Under the pieces are notes generated by a model. The model was not told the DNA's origin, made no database searches, and was given only the letters and a program-made list of their open reading frames with translations. A stretch of 64,000 nt of DNA from Comamonas koreensis (lineage in GTDB: Bacteria > Pseudomonadota > Gammaproteobacteria > Burkholderiales > Burkholderiaceae_C), in the NCBI RefSeq assembly GCF_014076495.1, contig NZ_CP043575.1:2108001-2172000 (forward strand), given 5' to 3'. Positions 63,524-64,000 of this stretch are shown piece after piece. Both the position numbers and the translations under genes were made by a program. Position 1 is the stretch's first letter; each line of letters begins with the position of its first letter.

Positions 63524-64000
63524 TTACAACACGCCTTGGGCCAGCATGGCGTCGGCCACCTTCACAAAGCCGGCGATATTGGCGCCGTCGATATAGCTCA
63601 TGGTGCCGTCGTCGCGCTGGCCGTACTTGACGCAAGCCGAGTGGATGCCTTCCATGATTTCAAAGAGGCGCTGGTCGACTTCGGCAGCGGGCCAGCTCAG
63701 GCGCAGCGCGTTCTGGCTCATCTCCAGGCCGGAGGTGGCGACGCCGCCGGCGTTCGATGCCTTGCCGGGCGCGTAGAGCACGCCGGCCTTTTCAAAGGCC
63801 TTGGCCGCTTCGATGGTGCAAGGCATGTTGGCGCCTTCGGCCACGCACAGCACGCCGTTCTTGATCAGGGTCTGGGCGTCGGCCAGTTCCAGCTCGTTCT
63901 GGGTGGCGCAGGGCAGGGCCACGTCGGCCTTGATGAACCAGGGGGTTTTGCCTTCGTAGTACTCCACGCCCGGCACTTGCTTGGCGTAGTCGCTCACGCG
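63524..64000 (-). CDS. gdhA: NADP-specific glutamate dehydrogenase, C-terminal part
   Basis: Only the last 159 or so residues lie in the window; the 5' part is beyond position 64000. The segment has the NAD(P)-binding domain end with DVALPCATQNELELADAQTLIKNGVLCVAEGANMPCTIEA, and the family-typical KASNAGGVATSGLEMSQNALRLSW and the closing YIDGANIAGFVKVADAML. It aminates 2-oxoglutarate to glutamate, tying in with the TCA genes. No frame disruption is visible in this part. Confidence 0.95.
   Translation of the reverse strand, partial: RVSDYAKQVPGVEYYEGKTPWFIKADVALPCATQNELELADAQTLIKNGVLCVAEGANMPCTIEAAKAFEKAGVLYAPGKASNAGGVATSGLEMSQNALRLSWPAAEVDQRLFEIMEGIHSACVKYGQRDDGTMSYIDGANIAGFVKVADAMLAQGVL

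Noticed and set aside
1..64000. tRNA, rRNA, CRISPR arrays, prophage or toxin-antitoxin loci
   Set aside because: I looked for clover-leaf ends, regularly spaced repeats, integrases and paired small genes with typical motifs and saw none.

Overview
The window reads as a chromosomal segment of a GC-rich betaproteobacterium of the order Burkholderiales, most likely family Comamonadaceae and close to Comamonas. I infer this from the protein sequences, the Bug-type solute-binding protein, the sdhCDAB-sdhE-gltA / GntR / mdh / acnB arrangement and the dense codon-biased coding on both strands. No rRNA, tRNA, CRISPR, prophage or full insertion sequence was seen. It is a core-genome-like region of about 63 genes with little accessory DNA.

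Layout. 65-5300: a GDPD-fold lipoprotein, siroheme methylase cobA overlapping ybiB, a DUF937 protein and tsaD. 5355-11151 (minus strand): small heat shock protein, mltB, and a moxR / DUF58 / transglutaminase (TgpA-like) operon. 11195-20089 (plus strand): HDAC-family deacetylase with an ECHDC3-like crotonase, an MscS channel, etfB-etfA, an acyl-CoA dehydrogenase, a nitronate monooxygenase and a DUF1439 protein; the ETF and dehydrogenase fit together as a fatty-acid oxidation electron path. 20086-26324: a GbsR-type regulator with a small unknown partner, an acyltransferase, rnk, a LexA-box-controlled radical SAM protein and an EptA-type phosphoethanolamine transferase.

26448-38796 is a TCA-cycle block: sdhC-sdhD-sdhA-sdhB-sdhE-gltA on the minus strand, a GntR regulator, and divergently mdh, tam (trans-aconitate methyltransferase), a CitE-like CoA-ester lyase, an exported Ala/Lys-rich protein and acnB. 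The gntR-mdh gap carries a palindromic operator candidate.

38797-43839 is the most unusual part: a 161-bp MITE-like repeat abuts the stop codon of a 97-residue orphan gene that has two LexA boxes in front of it; next comes a preQ1-I riboswitch candidate ahead of the queuosine-precursor transporter yhhQ, then a second, 310-bp MITE-like element with 19-bp perfect inverted ends. A heme-less ferritin (FtnA type), a YcgL-type nucleotidyltransferase and a LysR regulator follow.

44020-50787 holds a catabolic operon (AidB-like acyl-CoA dehydrogenase, Bug binding protein, CaiB CoA-transferase) flanked by LysR and IclR regulators and a secreted nuclease. 50830-64000 holds anbu translationally coupled to mutS, an RcnB-like protein, suhB, trmJ-cysE, an HxlR/MFS divergent pair, a DUF2867 protein, miaA, an M48 peptidase and the 3' part of gdhA, which runs off the window. 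The three LexA boxes, the riboswitch candidate and the two inverted-repeat elements are the signals most worth follow-up; no single clearly novel multi-gene system was found.
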